Notes: generated by a model from the letters alone, not told the origin. DNA of 64,000 bases from Phormidesmis priestleyi Ana (GCA_001314865.1 LJZR01000002.1:1-64000), one strand, 5' to 3'. Shown: positions 50,907-60,798, numbered from the stretch's first letter. Made by a program: numbers and translations.

Positions 50907-52289
50907 TTAGTCCTGTGGCAGTTGGTGCGAGTAGCCGGGTGATTTTTCAGCCTGTCGAACGGCTACTTCTTGATGGTGCAGCGTGGTCATGGCCACCTCC
51001 CACGGAAAGGTAAACGATTGGAAAGACTCAGGCGAAATTTTGTCTACATCTAGGTCAACCACCACTTGCCGCAAAATAGAAAATAGCGCTTGTCGTAGGG
51101 TTTGTAGTTCTTGAAAGGTTTTAGCCTGCTCAACTTGTTCAATTAGCGTCAGGATTTCTAAGTTGTAGTCATCTGCTCGGTTTTTTTGCCTGCCAATAAG
51201 CCACAGCCGAAACTGCCATATTCCTGAGAATCCTAAAATACTTAAAGAGAGAACCAAGCCCATCGCCTCGGCATATTCGACCAAAAAGGGCGGATTGTCT
51301 TGAGTGTAGTAGGCCTTAGCGCCGGGGTGCAGCGGAAACCCCAAGTTTTGACTGGCTTCGGGTGACTGAATGCTGGCGGCGCGAGGATTGATGGTAATCA
51401 GCTCATTGCGATGCTCATAAAGCACCGAGGTAATGGCTTGGATAATTTCAGGCTCAACCGCCTCGTTGGCAACCAGGAGGGCATTCACCGCAATGACCGA
51501 CAGGTCTTCGGGCGGTACGGGCTGGCTGCCATCGTAGCTGCCTTGAGGAATGACGGTAGACTTCAAGTAGGGCTGATTGAGCTGTAGGGCGCCAATGCGA
51601 TCAATGGGCACCAGCTCAAACCGAGCGGTTTTAAGTAAGTCACCCACTGCCGGATTGCCCAAGCCGATAATTCTAAAGAGCGCATCGACTTCGCCTTTCA
51701 TGAGGGCTTCATGCGCGGCGTCAGGGGGGAGAGGCTGCGCGTCAAAGGCGGCTTCTGAAAGGCCGTAATGCTTTGCCAAGGGCCAAAACAGCTCATAGGA
51801 ACCGCTGCCGACTGGCATGAGGGCAATGCGTTTGCCTGCTAAGTCGTCCATGCTTTGAATGTTGGCTTCTTTGCTCGCAATCAAATGGAACAACTCTGGG
51901 TAAAGCAGTGCAATGGCTTTGACCGCTGGCTGGATGGGGGTATCGCTTTGTACGAGGGCGATGTCTACCGCGCCGGTTTGCACGTTGTTCATGTTTTGCC
52001 CAGAGCCGGGGGCTTCGAGCACTTCAATTTGAATGTCGGGATGGTGTTTGTGGGTGATTTGTGCGATCGCCTCTCCAAAAGCGTAGTACTCCCCCGTTTT
52101 ACCACCGGTTGCGAGCTGCACCACATGCACCTGCTGGCGAGATCGTAACAGCAGCACCGCAAAGGTGGCCGCCGCGACAATGCTCAAGCCAATTAAAGAC
52201 ACTTGAAGCGCTCGGCCATCTCTGACAGCATTGCTAATGATCCGCTTCGCCTTTTTATTAATTACCCTCAGCTTTTTCAATCGCCTCAC
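50907..52289 (-). CDS. TAXI-family TRAP-type solute-binding receptor with membrane anchors
   Basis: 460 residues. An N-terminal membrane helix (~27-48) is followed by the receptor domain typical of TAXI (TRAP-associated extracytoplasmic immunogenic) proteins: VVQLATGGKTGEYYAFGEAI, then PGSGQNMNNVQTGAVDIALVQSD, and GKRIALMPVGSGS. A second membrane helix (~355-375) leads to a ~90-residue cytoplasmic helical tail. TAXI receptors usually deliver acidic solutes to a fused TRAP permease; none is encoded here. Together with the cytoplasmic tail this suggests sensing or an orphan receptor (inference). GTG start at 52289. Confidence 0.85.
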   Translation of the reverse strand: MRRLKKLRVINKKAKRIISNAVRDGRALQVSLIGLSIVAAATFAVLLLRSRQQVHVVQLATGGKTGEYYAFGEAIAQITHKHHPDIQIEVLEAPGSGQNMNNVQTGAVDIALVQSDTPIQPAVKAIALLYPELFHLIASKEANIQSMDDLAGKRIALMPVGSGSYELFWPLAKHYGLSEAAFDAQPLPPDAAHEALMKGEVDALFRIIGLGNPAVGDLLKTARFELVPIDRIGALQLNQPYLKSTVIPQGSYDGSQPVPPEDLSVIAVNALLVANEAVEPEIIQAITSVLYEHRNELITINPRAASIQSPEASQNLGFPLHPGAKAYYTQDNPPFLVEYAEAMGLVLSLSILGFSGIWQFRLWLIGRQKNRADDYNLEILTLIEQVEQAKTFQELQTLRQALFSILRQVVVDLDVDKISPESFQSFTFPWEVAMTTLHHQEVAVRQAEKSPGYSHQLPQD

Positions 52290-52330
52290 ACCCTCACACC
52301 CTACGAACCCTCAACGAACCCTCAACCTAA

Positions 52331-53821
52331 CTAAGCCGCCCGCCATGTCCCATGAAAACCCAATGGAATCAGGCTCGGTAGCGCTAACCGGCAAACCGGC
52401 TCAGCGATCGCTTGGGCATCAAAAATCCACAGTTCACTTTGCGTCTCATGTGAGTTATACACCACTGCTAACAGCCATCCCCGCTCAGGACTCATCCTAT
52501 CGGCTACATATAACGGCTCACTGCCGTAATAGCCTTCCCCCAAATCAACCGTTGTTAAAGTGTCTGAGGCATAGTCAAATCGACCCAGGGTGCCAAACCA
52601 GTCTTGCCCGGTGGCGGCGCCATCGCGATGCATGATGAGATAGGTCACATTCCACGGCTGCCCCACCTGCGATGCTGGCACCTGCGGAAACTCGCAATGG
52701 CGATCTATCACGCATTCATTACTCAGCACCTGCCCCGTTTTCGGATTTATGCGCAGCTGATGCAGTTTGCCATGGGCGACGGTTTTGACCTTTCCGGTCG
52801 GTACTTCGCGCAGCACCTGATTGATATGCGTGAAATCATCAAACCGGGCAAAATCTAGCCGCACATTGCCATCTGCATCTACGCAGCCGTTGCCATAGTG
52901 CCACTGAAACCAAGGGTCGGTGCGCCCTTGTGAAACAATCTCCAAACTCTCGCGATCAACCACGATGATTTTCGTTCCGCGTTCTGCACGCCACTCAATA
53001 GAGTCTGCATAGCTTTGCTGATTGAACAATAGCGGCAACAGATTGATCTTGACAGGTGAAATTAAAAATACGAGATAGGGCCCTGCCATCACAAAGCTAT
53101 GTACCAACGGCACATCTTTGAGCGGAATCACGGCTTTTTTAATCAGGTGGCAGGCCGCATCGCATCGGTAAATGGCCAAATCACACTGGGCGTTGACTCC
53201 AATGTTGTAAATTTCGCCGCTGAGCGGATCTTGCAAAGGATGCGCCGAAAAGGGCTGACCTGACTTAAGCCAGCCTAAAGACTCTTGGCCCAGGGTCTCT
53301 AAACTCTCTAAGTTTAGGCTGTGAGGATTGCCGCCTTCCCACAGCGCCAGCAGCTTATCAGGCAATGCCAGCACGGAAGTATTGGCCGAGTTTTTGATGC
53401 TTGTGCCCTTGAGGATTTTAGCCATATGCTCCCACAATGGCCCTGGGTAGCGCATTCCATAGTTGCCATACAAAAACTTATGGGCGGCGCTTTCTGCGCG
53501 GTAACCGGCTGTTTGTACATAGCGATAGGTGCCTGTGACCTTACCCTCGCCAAAGCCGACTCTCAAAATTGCCCCGTCGCCGTCAAACCAATGGCCAACG
53601 GGCTCGCCGCCGCGCGCTAGTCGGCCTGTGCCGTTTTGGTAATAGGCCCCTTGCAGTCCGGCTGGCACCTGCCCCGATAGGATGCGCAAGGGCGTGGTCG
53701 GAAATTCTTGCGCGGGCTGTGCTAGCGGTGTGTGCCAAGCTGAAGGAGACTGTTGCGGAAATGGTTGCGGAAATGCTTGAGGAAATGGTTGGGAAGGGGG
53801 CGAAACAGCGGTAGCAGACAT
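52331..53821 (-). CDS. Carotenoid cleavage oxygenase (apocarotenoid-15,15'-oxygenase type)
   Basis: 496 residues. A non-heme iron beta-propeller enzyme that cleaves (apo)carotenoids, giving retinal-like products in cyanobacterial relatives. The four iron-ligand histidines appear in their usual blocks: FSAHP (~200), LVHSFVMAG (~250), WFQWHYGN (~315) and the C-terminal GFHGTW. GAYYQNGTGRLARGGEPVGHWFDGDG marks the N-terminus. The first ~25 residues are a Pro/Gln/Phe repeat (QPFPQAFPQPFPQQ) not seen in the family core. Substrate preference cannot be told. Confidence 0.93.
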   Translation of the reverse strand: MSATAVSPPSQPFPQAFPQPFPQQSPSAWHTPLAQPAQEFPTTPLRILSGQVPAGLQGAYYQNGTGRLARGGEPVGHWFDGDGAILRVGFGEGKVTGTYRYVQTAGYRAESAAHKFLYGNYGMRYPGPLWEHMAKILKGTSIKNSANTSVLALPDKLLALWEGGNPHSLNLESLETLGQESLGWLKSGQPFSAHPLQDPLSGEIYNIGVNAQCDLAIYRCDAACHLIKKAVIPLKDVPLVHSFVMAGPYLVFLISPVKINLLPLLFNQQSYADSIEWRAERGTKIIVVDRESLEIVSQGRTDPWFQWHYGNGCVDADGNVRLDFARFDDFTHINQVLREVPTGKVKTVAHGKLHQLRINPKTGQVLSNECVIDRHCEFPQVPASQVGQPWNVTYLIMHRDGAATGQDWFGTLGRFDYASDTLTTVDLGEGYYGSEPLYVADRMSPERGWLLAVVYNSHETQSELWIFDAQAIAEPVCRLALPSLIPLGFHGTWRAA

Positions 53822-53857
53822 AAGCTTTGAAGAGGGATTTAAAAAAGTTGTTATCCC

Positions 53858-55333
53858 CTACGGTATATTAACTTTTCGCTTGCTGGTGACTGACGCTGGT
53901 AATGTCAGGGTAAATCCGGTTTCTCCTTTGGGTGTTTGATCCAACCACAGATCGCCCCGGTGCGATCGCGCAATTTCTCTGGATAAGCTCAGTCCCAAGC
54001 CAAACCCTTCTCGTTTGCGGTTGCGCGATAGGTCGCCGCGATAGAACCGGTCAAAGAGGCGATCGCGCTCTTCTGGGGGAATATCTCTGGAGGCATTGAC
54101 CACCGTAATTTTTACGCTGCTCACCTGCCGCCGCCCCACGATCGACAGCCGCCGATGAGGCGACCCTTCGGGCAAGTTGTATTTAATCGCATTGTCGATG
54201 AGGTTTTGCAGTAACTGGGTTAGGAGGTCGCGATCGCCCTTCACCAACAGTTTTTTATCCAAATCAACCGTCACCGGCAAATCGGGATCTAGCAGCTCAA
54301 TATCCTCAATCAGCACTGCCAAAATTTCGGCCATATCGACTTGGGCTTGTCTTACGCTCATCTGGCCCGCATCGGCCAGTGACAGCAGCAGCAGCTTGCG
54401 CACAATGGTACTCAGCCGCGATACCTCGTCCATCAGCCGACTCAAGCTTTGCTGCAACTCTGATCCGGGCTTAGCCTGATGCATCACCAGTTCTAGTTCT
54501 CCGCGCAGAATCGCCAATGGCGTTTTGAGTTCATGGGCCGCGTCGCCGCTAAAGCGAGAAGACTGCTTAAAGCTACGCTCTAGCCGCGTCAGCATTTGAT
54601 TGAACACTTCAATGAGTTCAACAAACTCCACATCTGCGCTGCCAGTTGGCACCTGTTGATCGAGCCCGGTAGCGGTTACTTGCTTAATAACATTCGTGAG
54701 CTTGTGGACGGGGCGCAAGGCGCTGCCAGCCAGAACCCATGCGCCTGCGGCGATCACCAGCAGCGTAGAGGGAATCGAGACCAAAAATATTTTGCGAATG
54801 AGCGCCATTTCTTGATCAATCGTTTGCAGACTGACGGCGATCGCGCCTTTTCCTACCTCAGCGCTGGCAATGCCAATTCGCCAGCTTCCGTTCGGCGTTT
54901 GCTGAGTCGATATTTGCGGAACGCCCTGGGCCGGTGCTGAATGACTCGTGGTTGTGGTTTCTGTCGCTTTACTGGCCACAGTGTCAGACATGCTGGAGAA
55001 AATTTGGCCCATATCTAGCGTGGTATGCCCCAGTTGCGCCTCACTCACTGAGTAATGCAGGGTTCGGCCTTTGGCATCTACTGCCAGCATGGTAATGGGC
55101 GTCTTGGTTTGGGTTTCTAGCTCATTGGGTAGCTCTTGATTAAAAGTTTTCCACCAGTCGGGCGATCGCGCCACCACCATTCGCTGAAGCTGCCCTTCTA
55201 GCTTGGTATCTAAGCTACGCACCTTTTCTAGATAAATGAGCCGCCAAGCAATCAGCCCAAAGCTCACCAGCGCCCCCCCTGCCAAGGCGACCGACAGTAA
55301 GGCAATCCGTAATCGAAAAGAAGCCAGCTTCAT
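53858..55333 (-). CDS. Sensor histidine kinase with HAMP domain
   Basis: ~491 residues from ATG 55333, with AGGAG 9 nt upstream. TM1 (~10-35), a ~140-residue periplasmic part, TM2 (~183-205), HAMP (LRPVHKLTNVIKQVTATGLD), HisKA with FSGDAAHELKTPLAILRGEL, and HATPase_c with N-box LLQNLIDNAIKYN and a catalytic lid FDRFYRGDLSRNRKREGFGLGLSLSR. The G1 box appears altered (VVNASRDIP in place of xxDxGxGI), which may weaken ATP binding. Similar to the EnvZ/BaeS-like group. No adjacent response regulator. Confidence 0.92.
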   Translation of the reverse strand: MKLASFRLRIALLSVALAGGALVSFGLIAWRLIYLEKVRSLDTKLEGQLQRMVVARSPDWWKTFNQELPNELETQTKTPITMLAVDAKGRTLHYSVSEAQLGHTTLDMGQIFSSMSDTVASKATETTTTSHSAPAQGVPQISTQQTPNGSWRIGIASAEVGKGAIAVSLQTIDQEMALIRKIFLVSIPSTLLVIAAGAWVLAGSALRPVHKLTNVIKQVTATGLDQQVPTGSADVEFVELIEVFNQMLTRLERSFKQSSRFSGDAAHELKTPLAILRGELELVMHQAKPGSELQQSLSRLMDEVSRLSTIVRKLLLLSLADAGQMSVRQAQVDMAEILAVLIEDIELLDPDLPVTVDLDKKLLVKGDRDLLTQLLQNLIDNAIKYNLPEGSPHRRLSIVGRRQVSSVKITVVNASRDIPPEERDRLFDRFYRGDLSRNRKREGFGLGLSLSREIARSHRGDLWLDQTPKGETGFTLTLPASVTSKRKVNIP

Positions 55334-55416
55334 GAGCAAGTGCTCCTAACTGCATGGCGCACAAGATAGAGCACAAGATGGCAAACAAGCTGATTTAAGC
55401 CTAATCCAGCATTACC

Positions 55417-55517
55417 TTCCAATAAACCGTTTCCAATAAACCACTTCCAACAATCCGTCCCTAACCACCTGTTTTCAATAATCTGTTCTCAACAAATTAT
55501 TCTCAACAAATTATAAG
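55417..55517. repeat. Two AT-rich direct repeats upstream of the transketolase-like gene
   Basis: TTCCAATAAACC-type units (three copies, 55417-55460) and TTCTCAACAAATTA units (two copies plus a partial, 55472-55517). They occupy the first half of the 340-bp divergent gap; the second half should hold the promoter. Confidence 0.75.
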
Positions 55518-55675
55518 TATCTACTATCAGTATGCAAAAGATAACCTTATTGTAGCGGTCAGCTTCAATCGTATGTATAGACCGAAACTCAAGCCCGCTG
55601 CGGTTTACAGATCTACAATGAGTCCGACGCTGTTATATCCTTAAAGTCAAAACCCACTCGCTGAGGAACCTTCGC

Positions 55676-57901
55676 ATGACTGCTGTTTCTACCTCTGTAT
55701 CTCCGCCCGCTTTCTGCGAAGGCATTCAGCACTTTGCTCAGCCCAAGCCTGAATTTGAGAAATATGGCCAAGCGGCGGCGATTGAGTCAGGACAAGTCGC
55801 GATCGCGACGCCCTCAGACCCTGCCGCTGTGTATCAAACCCTGTTGGCTGCCGATGCCTTGCGCTACCTTACTTTGCGCACTACGGCTAGCAAGGAGTCT
55901 GGCCATCCCGGCGGGTTTGCCAGTATCGCTGAGGCGATCGCCGCCCTCATTATGCTGGGCTATAAAAACTTGATCACCGAAGTTGGCCACCATGCCCCCG
56001 GTTTCTACAGCACCGTATTTATGGACACCTCATTAGAAGACATGGGGATTACCAACGTCCAGGAACTCGGCGATCGGTTTCGCGAAACTCACGGCCTGCT
56101 CGGCCATCTTTCCGGTCAAATTCCGGGGCTTTTGAGCCCTGCTGGCCCGCTGGGTCAAGGGCAACATTTTGCCATGGCAGCCGCTAAGCTGCATCCCGAT
56201 CAGCTCTTTCCAATTACGATTGGCGATGGTGGCTTGGGCGAGCCCTATATCATGAGCAGCTTTGGCCATTTCAACACCATTTATCCTGGCGTGACGAACT
56301 ATCTGCCGATTTTGGTATGGAACGGCTTTTCGCAGGAGCACCATAGCCTGGTTTCCACCTACAGCAATGAACAAATGACCGCTTACTGGCATGGCAATGG
56401 CTTTGCCAAGGTCATTTTGGTCGATGCCAAAGACGACGACGATGCAGATCAGAGCGGGCCTTATGTCGATAGTACGGCGTTTTCTCACCAGCAGCGGTTG
56501 GTCTTTACCCAGCGGGTTTTAGAAGCAACCGCTGAAGCGGCCAAGTCTGCCCTGGGCGGCACCCAAACGGTGTTGATTGTAAAGCAGCTCAAAGGGGCCG
56601 GGGTGCATAAGCGCGGGTCGCAGTCGCATAACCTGTATCCTGGCGATAGTTTGGAGAAGGACTATGTGGTCGATGCGCTCAAGGCGCGATCGCTCGCACC
56701 CGAAGAATGGGCCTTGGTAAGAGAGAACTTTGTGCGATCGCACGGTGGCCCTGCTGCGAAAACAGCCGTCACCGAATCCGAGCTAGCCTTAGCCGATTTG
56801 GGCCAGCTTCCCCTCAATGAATTTGAAATTGGCACCGACAATAAACAGGTCGCAACAACTGCCATGGGAGCCCTTGTTGCCCATGTAGGCAAACAAGATC
56901 CTAACTTTGTGGTGACCAATGCCGACGGCAACGCCGCTTCTGGCATTAACAACATCAATCAAGCGCTTAAGATCATCCACCCGACTCAGGACGACACCTA
57001 CTTCCAAGGGCCAAAAGGGCAAGTATACGAGCCGCTCAATGAAGATGCTTGCGCTGGGCTCGCTGCCGCCCAAGCCCTAATGGGCGCCCGTAGCCTGTGG
57101 TGTTCTTACGAATCGTTTGCGATTAATGGCCTGCCCATTTGGCAAACCACTACTCAGGCCATGGCCGAGCTACGCCGTCCCACGCCTTCTACTGTCTGTT
57201 TATTTACCGCCGGAGCGCTAGAGCAAGGCCGCAACGGCTGGACGCATCAGCGCCCCGAAATTGAAAACTACTTTGCCGCGATGATGCGCAATGGCAACAT
57301 TTTTCCGCTGTTTCCGACCGATGCTAACAGTATCCAAGTTTGTTATGAGTGGGCGGTAAACTCCCAAAACAAAGGCATTCCCATTACAGCTAGCAAATCT
57401 CCTTTGCCGGTTAGAACCACCTTTGAACAAACCCGTACAGCGCTAGAAAAAGGCGCGATTTTGCTGCAAGAAACGCCGCCCGCCAGTTCTAATGGCAAAA
57501 CGGTGGTATTTGGGGTAGTTGGCGATCTGGTATTAATTCCGGTGTTGGACGCGGCCAAATCGCTCAATGAGCGCGGGATTGGTTCTAAGGTCATCTCTAT
57601 TGTGAGCCCGCGCCGACTGTATCGCCCAAGCGATGTTGCTTGGGAAAGCTGTTCTCAGGCAGATGGTGGCTTTTTGAGCGACGCTGAGTTTGCTGAGCTA
57701 TTTGATGGCGACGCGCTGATTGGCGTAACGGGTGGATCTAGCGCGATGGTGGAGCCGCTGATGCTGCGCAGTTCCTTACCGCGCGATGTAATGGCATGGA
57801 AGCGAGGCGAAACGGCTGCAGGCGCAGGACAAATTTTAGCCTTTAATGGCCTAACCGCCGAAAAACTCGCTGAGCGAGGGCATGAGCTGCTTGCTATCTA
57901 A
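55676..57901 (+). CDS. Transketolase-family ThDP enzyme, non-canonical
   Basis: 741 residues, somewhat longer than a usual transketolase (~660-670). An N-terminal extension of ~50 residues precedes LRYLTLRTTASKESGHPGGFAS, which carries the ThDP-site His. LLSPAGPLGQGQHFAMAAAKL, GDGGLGEPYIMSS...FN (ThDP-Mg motif with a glycine insertion) and VKQLKGAGVHKRG follow. The second and third domains keep NADGNAASGINN, EACAGLAAAQALMG-like and WCSYESFAI. Motif wording differs from the Calvin-cycle TktA and from XFP phosphoketolase. It may use other acceptors. The overall fold assignment is firm, the exact reaction is not. Confidence 0.78.
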   Translation: MTAVSTSVSPPAFCEGIQHFAQPKPEFEKYGQAAAIESGQVAIATPSDPAAVYQTLLAADALRYLTLRTTASKESGHPGGFASIAEAIAALIMLGYKNLITEVGHHAPGFYSTVFMDTSLEDMGITNVQELGDRFRETHGLLGHLSGQIPGLLSPAGPLGQGQHFAMAAAKLHPDQLFPITIGDGGLGEPYIMSSFGHFNTIYPGVTNYLPILVWNGFSQEHHSLVSTYSNEQMTAYWHGNGFAKVILVDAKDDDDADQSGPYVDSTAFSHQQRLVFTQRVLEATAEAAKSALGGTQTVLIVKQLKGAGVHKRGSQSHNLYPGDSLEKDYVVDALKARSLAPEEWALVRENFVRSHGGPAAKTAVTESELALADLGQLPLNEFEIGTDNKQVATTAMGALVAHVGKQDPNFVVTNADGNAASGINNINQALKIIHPTQDDTYFQGPKGQVYEPLNEDACAGLAAAQALMGARSLWCSYESFAINGLPIWQTTTQAMAELRRPTPSTVCLFTAGALEQGRNGWTHQRPEIENYFAAMMRNGNIFPLFPTDANSIQVCYEWAVNSQNKGIPITASKSPLPVRTTFEQTRTALEKGAILLQETPPASSNGKTVVFGVVGDLVLIPVLDAAKSLNERGIGSKVISIVSPRRLYRPSDVAWESCSQADGGFLSDAEFAELFDGDALIGVTGGSSAMVEPLMLRSSLPRDVMAWKRGETAAGAGQILAFNGLTAEKLAERGHELLAI

Positions 57902-58079
57902 ATGCTGCCCGTCAAGGCTACCCATTACGGCTGCCCGTTATGGCTGCTCGTTATAGCTGCTCATCAGGGCTACAAGCGGCTGATTGTATCGTTCAATGAA
58001 TTCCTATGATATGGGATGCCTGTAAGCTCATATCATAGGGATCATATGGATTTTGAGATAAAAAAAGGAGAATATAATA

Positions 58080-58511
58080 ATGGCTGCGACTAAACTGAGC
58101 CCATCTGAACAGGTCTTTTTGCAAAAGGTCATGCAAAAGGCTAGCTTACCTGATATTTACGATGCTAGAGATATCACGATTGTAGTGCTACGCTCTCTGC
58201 GAGACTTGATGAGCACGGATGCTTCTGAGCGCACTGCTGCGGCTTTTGACGATGAGAAAATTGCTCAGCTTTGGAAAGACGACAACCCAATCGTAGCGGC
58301 TCTCGCAAAGCTGCGTCCCCCTCTAAAAGTAGATACTGAAACTTTTTTGCGACGCATTAAGCAAGAGGGTGGTCTGCCTAAATCTGTCTCGCCTGAAACG
58401 GCTGTAATCGCCGTATTTTCAACCGTAAGAGAGGAGTTGCCGCCTGAGCAGGTGAAAGAAATTTCTAGCTATTTGCCCGATGGCCTAAAAGTGATGTGGG
58501 ATCAAATCTAA
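58080..58511 (+). CDS. DUF2267 protein
   Basis: 143 residues. Two helical halves: LRSLRDLMSTDASERTAAAF, and ETFLRRIKQEGGLPKSVSPE, TAVIAVFSTVREELPPEQVKEI, SYLPDGLKVMWDQI. The second is the DUF2267 repeat. Members often occur with stress proteins, and their function is unknown. It has AGGAG 10 nt before ATG 58080. A terminator follows within 45 bp, so it is likely a single-gene unit. Confidence 0.88.
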   Translation: MAATKLSPSEQVFLQKVMQKASLPDIYDARDITIVVLRSLRDLMSTDASERTAAAFDDEKIAQLWKDDNPIVAALAKLRPPLKVDTETFLRRIKQEGGLPKSVSPETAVIAVFSTVREELPPEQVKEISSYLPDGLKVMWDQI

Positions 58512-58554
58512 AGGATATTAGCAAAGACTATTCGTAAAAACTATTCATAAAAAT

Positions 58555-58597
58555 AAAGCGTCTGTGGATGATGATTTTCCGTAGACGCTTTGTTTTT
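58555..58597 (+). terminator. Terminator after the DUF2267 gene
   Basis: The stem AAAGCGTCTGTGG / CCGTAGACGCTTT (two wobbles) is followed by GTTTTT. Directly after it, GGCACTTGTTTTT is repeated in tandem (58590-58625). Confidence 0.9.
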
Positions 58598-58794
58598 GGC
58601 ACTTGTTTTTGGCACTTGTTTTTGCTTGCCTATTACCTATTAACTTTTTAACTTTAGCTGAAGCCGCAGCCTTCGCTTTGGGTTGTCTATCTCTAAAGAC
58701 AGGCTATGTTGGGTCCTTACTTTCTCCCTTCGATAGACGATATAAAAGCCATATTTTGGTGAAATGGCTTATGTACATACCCGGAGATTTATAC

Positions 58795-59331
58795 ATGAGA
58801 GCACTCAATATTGGTTTGAGCGAAGAGCAGCGTCAAGGCGTTGTTGACATGCTTAATAAAGACTTGGCAGACTCATACCTGTTGATTATCAAGACAAAGA
58901 AATATCACTGGGATGTAGTTGGCCCTCAGTTCAGAACGCTACACGAGCTGTGGGAGGAGCACTATACTGCGATTTCTTTGAATATTGATGCGATCGCCGA
59001 ACGCATTCGCGCATTAGGTGGTTATCCTGTGGGTACAGCGCAAGGCTTTTTAGACAATGCAACCCTACGTGAGCATGCTGGCGATCTTCCTAATGCAGAT
59101 GAAATGGTAGAGCGTTTGGTAGGCGATCACGAGCAGGTGATTCGCAACCTGCGCGGCCATATTGACGAATGTTCTGACAAGTTTCACGATGAAGGCACAG
59201 CCGACTTCTTGACCGGCCTGATGGAACAGCACGAAGAAATGGCTTGGATGTTGCGCTCCTTCCTTGAAGGCCAAAGACTCTCTCCTTCTGGTCAGCGTGA
59301 GAGCGACTTAAAAGTACCTGCTCAAGTGTAA
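58795..59331 (+). CDS. dps: Dps-family ferritin-like protein
   Basis: 178 residues from ATG 58795, supported by GGAGA 9 nt upstream; the frame is open further 5' but without family similarity. Dps forms a 12-subunit shell that oxidises and stores iron and protects DNA. The ferroxidase ligands appear in KKYHWDVVGPQFRTLHELWEEHYTAI (shown here as His in YHWD, His in LHELW, and the D/E set) and IDAIAERIRALGG. The tail (GQRLSPSGQRESDLKVPAQV) is short and polar. Its own terminator at 59423 follows. Confidence 0.95.
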   Translation: MRALNIGLSEEQRQGVVDMLNKDLADSYLLIIKTKKYHWDVVGPQFRTLHELWEEHYTAISLNIDAIAERIRALGGYPVGTAQGFLDNATLREHAGDLPNADEMVERLVGDHEQVIRNLRGHIDECSDKFHDEGTADFLTGLMEQHEEMAWMLRSFLEGQRLSPSGQRESDLKVPAQV

Positions 59332-59422
59332 GGCCGAGCAAAATATATAAGATATCAGGACGCAATAGGGCCGACTCATTAGCATAACGCTGTCGCCTTA
59401 ATACCTCCAGATATTCCCAATT

Positions 59423-59458
59423 GATTGGGCCCAGTGGTTATTGGGCTCGATTTTTTTG
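59423..59458 (+). terminator. Terminator after dps
   Basis: The stem GGGCCCA / TGGGCTC (one wobble), extended by AT pairs, with an 8-nt loop is followed by a T7 run. Confidence 0.8.
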
Positions 59459-59569
59459 CCTGAAAGTCATCGCGTTACCGAATATCAGATCATTACCCAA
59501 AGCAGTTGTCGCCAAGTAGTTGGCGTTAAGTAATTGTCACCCAGTAGTTATCATCCAGAGGATGCCAAA

Positions 59570-60337
59570 ATGAACCAAACTTATAAAGCAGAGCGAACCG
59601 TTTGCGCCGTATTTAAGGAGCAGCAGCAAATAGACAGCACGATTCGACGGCTGCTAGACAGAGACGTATCGAGAGACCATATTTCTGTAATGGGTCAAAA
59701 CTTTCAAAGCGAGACGCGCATCTCTGGATTCTTGACTAAGAAGGACGTGATCTTAGGCGGATTGCGCTCAGGTGCAGTGTTTGGTTCACTGTTTGGCTCG
59801 GTACTGGGTTTACTCACGGGCGTAGGCGTATTGTTTATTCCATTTGTAGGTCCCGTGGTCGCCGCAGGGCCTATCGGTGCATTGTTATTAGGGGCAACAA
59901 GCGGCGCACTAGCCGGTAGTGCAGGCGCTGGGTTAGCCTCTGCACTAGCGACCATTGGTTTCCCCGAAGAAAAAGCAGCCATTTATCAAACGCGCATTCA
60001 GGCGGGCGAGTTTGTACTCATGGCAGAAGTTCCGATGGATCGCACGGGCGAGATTCAGCTGTTGTTAGAAAGCGCCGGGGGCAAAGAAGTTCACATTACC
60101 GATAGTGCCTTGCCCCATGCCTGTGAGGGGCTTTGCGAGGGTGTAGACAAAATCTCACCCGAAGTTCGAAATCATCTATCTGAGGCTGCCCAAAAGGACT
60201 TCGTTGAAAAATACAACGAGGTTTATCAGCAGAAGGAAGATGCCATAGAAGCCGAAAAAGCAGCTTGGGATACAATCCATGAGCGCTACGAGGAAGACGA
60301 GATGGGTGTGTGGTCTAAGCAAAAAGTGAGTGCTTAA
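59570..60337 (+). CDS. Glycine-rich membrane-associated stress protein with ChaB-like C-terminus
   Basis: ~255 residues from ATG 59570 with AGAGGAT 8 nt upstream; a longer form from 59534 is open. N-terminal alpha/beta domain ([20 protein letters not shown], as in the general-stress 17M-like domain), then a long Gly/Ala hydrophobic stretch (~85-145) able to form two membrane hairpins, then [11 protein letters not shown]. The last ~60 residues ([32 protein letters not shown]) look like ChaB. Function unknown; the domain set and neighbours (Dps, CsbD) suggest envelope stress (inference). Confidence 0.75.
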   Translation: MNQTYKAERTVCAVFKEQQQIDSTIRRLLDRDVSRDHISVMGQNFQSETRISGFLTKKDVILGGLRSGAVFGSLFGSVLGLLTGVGVLFIPFVGPVVAAGPIGALLLGATSGALAGSAGAGLASALATIGFPEEKAAIYQTRIQAGEFVLMAEVPMDRTGEIQLLLESAGGKEVHITDSALPHACEGLCEGVDKISPEVRNHLSEAAQKDFVEKYNEVYQQKEDAIEAEKAAWDTIHERYEEDEMGVWSKQKVSA

Positions 60338-60470
60338 AAGATCGGGTTAAATATGCCTATAGCGATAGCTCAGAGGCAATAAAAGTCAGTAGGAAGAGAG
60401 ATGACTCAGTTGAAAAGCCTCTGTATTCTGGTGTAAGCCAAACTTCAAATAAACCTCAAAGGTATTAATT

Positions 60471-60650
60471 ATGTTTCTACTAGAAACCATTGTTGAATCT
60501 GAACCCTATGCTTTTTCTCTGGTGACTGTCGGCATTGTGGGCTTTATTGCTGCAACGACAATTGGTTCTATTGCCTGGTACAACTCCAAGCGGCCAGCAG
60601 GCTGGGAAGGCAAACAACGTCCTGACATTGTGCCTAAAGTCGAGAAATAG
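60471..60650 (+). CDS. Single-helix small membrane protein
   Basis: 59 residues. A short acidic N-terminus (MFLLETIVESEPYAF), one transmembrane helix (SLVTVGIVGFIAATTIGSIA), then WYNSKRPAGWEGKQRPDIV, a basic aromatic cytosolic tail. The start is ATG 60471, with AAAGG 9 nt upstream. The size and layout are those of small photosystem- or thylakoid-associated subunits, and I believe similar proteins are conserved in cyanobacteria, but I cannot name it. Confidence 0.7.
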   Translation: MFLLETIVESEPYAFSLVTVGIVGFIAATTIGSIAWYNSKRPAGWEGKQRPDIVPKVEK

Positions 60651-60798
60651 AACAGTCGAAAGATAGAACAGCTGAGTTATAAAGTCGCAATTGCTTACAG
60701 TTAACTTGCAATCGTGAGACATTCAAAAAGGCGATGGAGAAATTTTACAAGTCTTCAGCGCCTTTTTGCTGTTCTAGCCGCCCTCTAACAGCAGACAT

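Noticed and set aside
58603-58794. N-terminal 64-codon extension of Dps with a signal-like helix
   Set aside because: ATG 58795 has a good ribosome-binding site and matches the Dps N-terminus; the upstream frame spans the promoter region and the end of the previous terminator's repeats.
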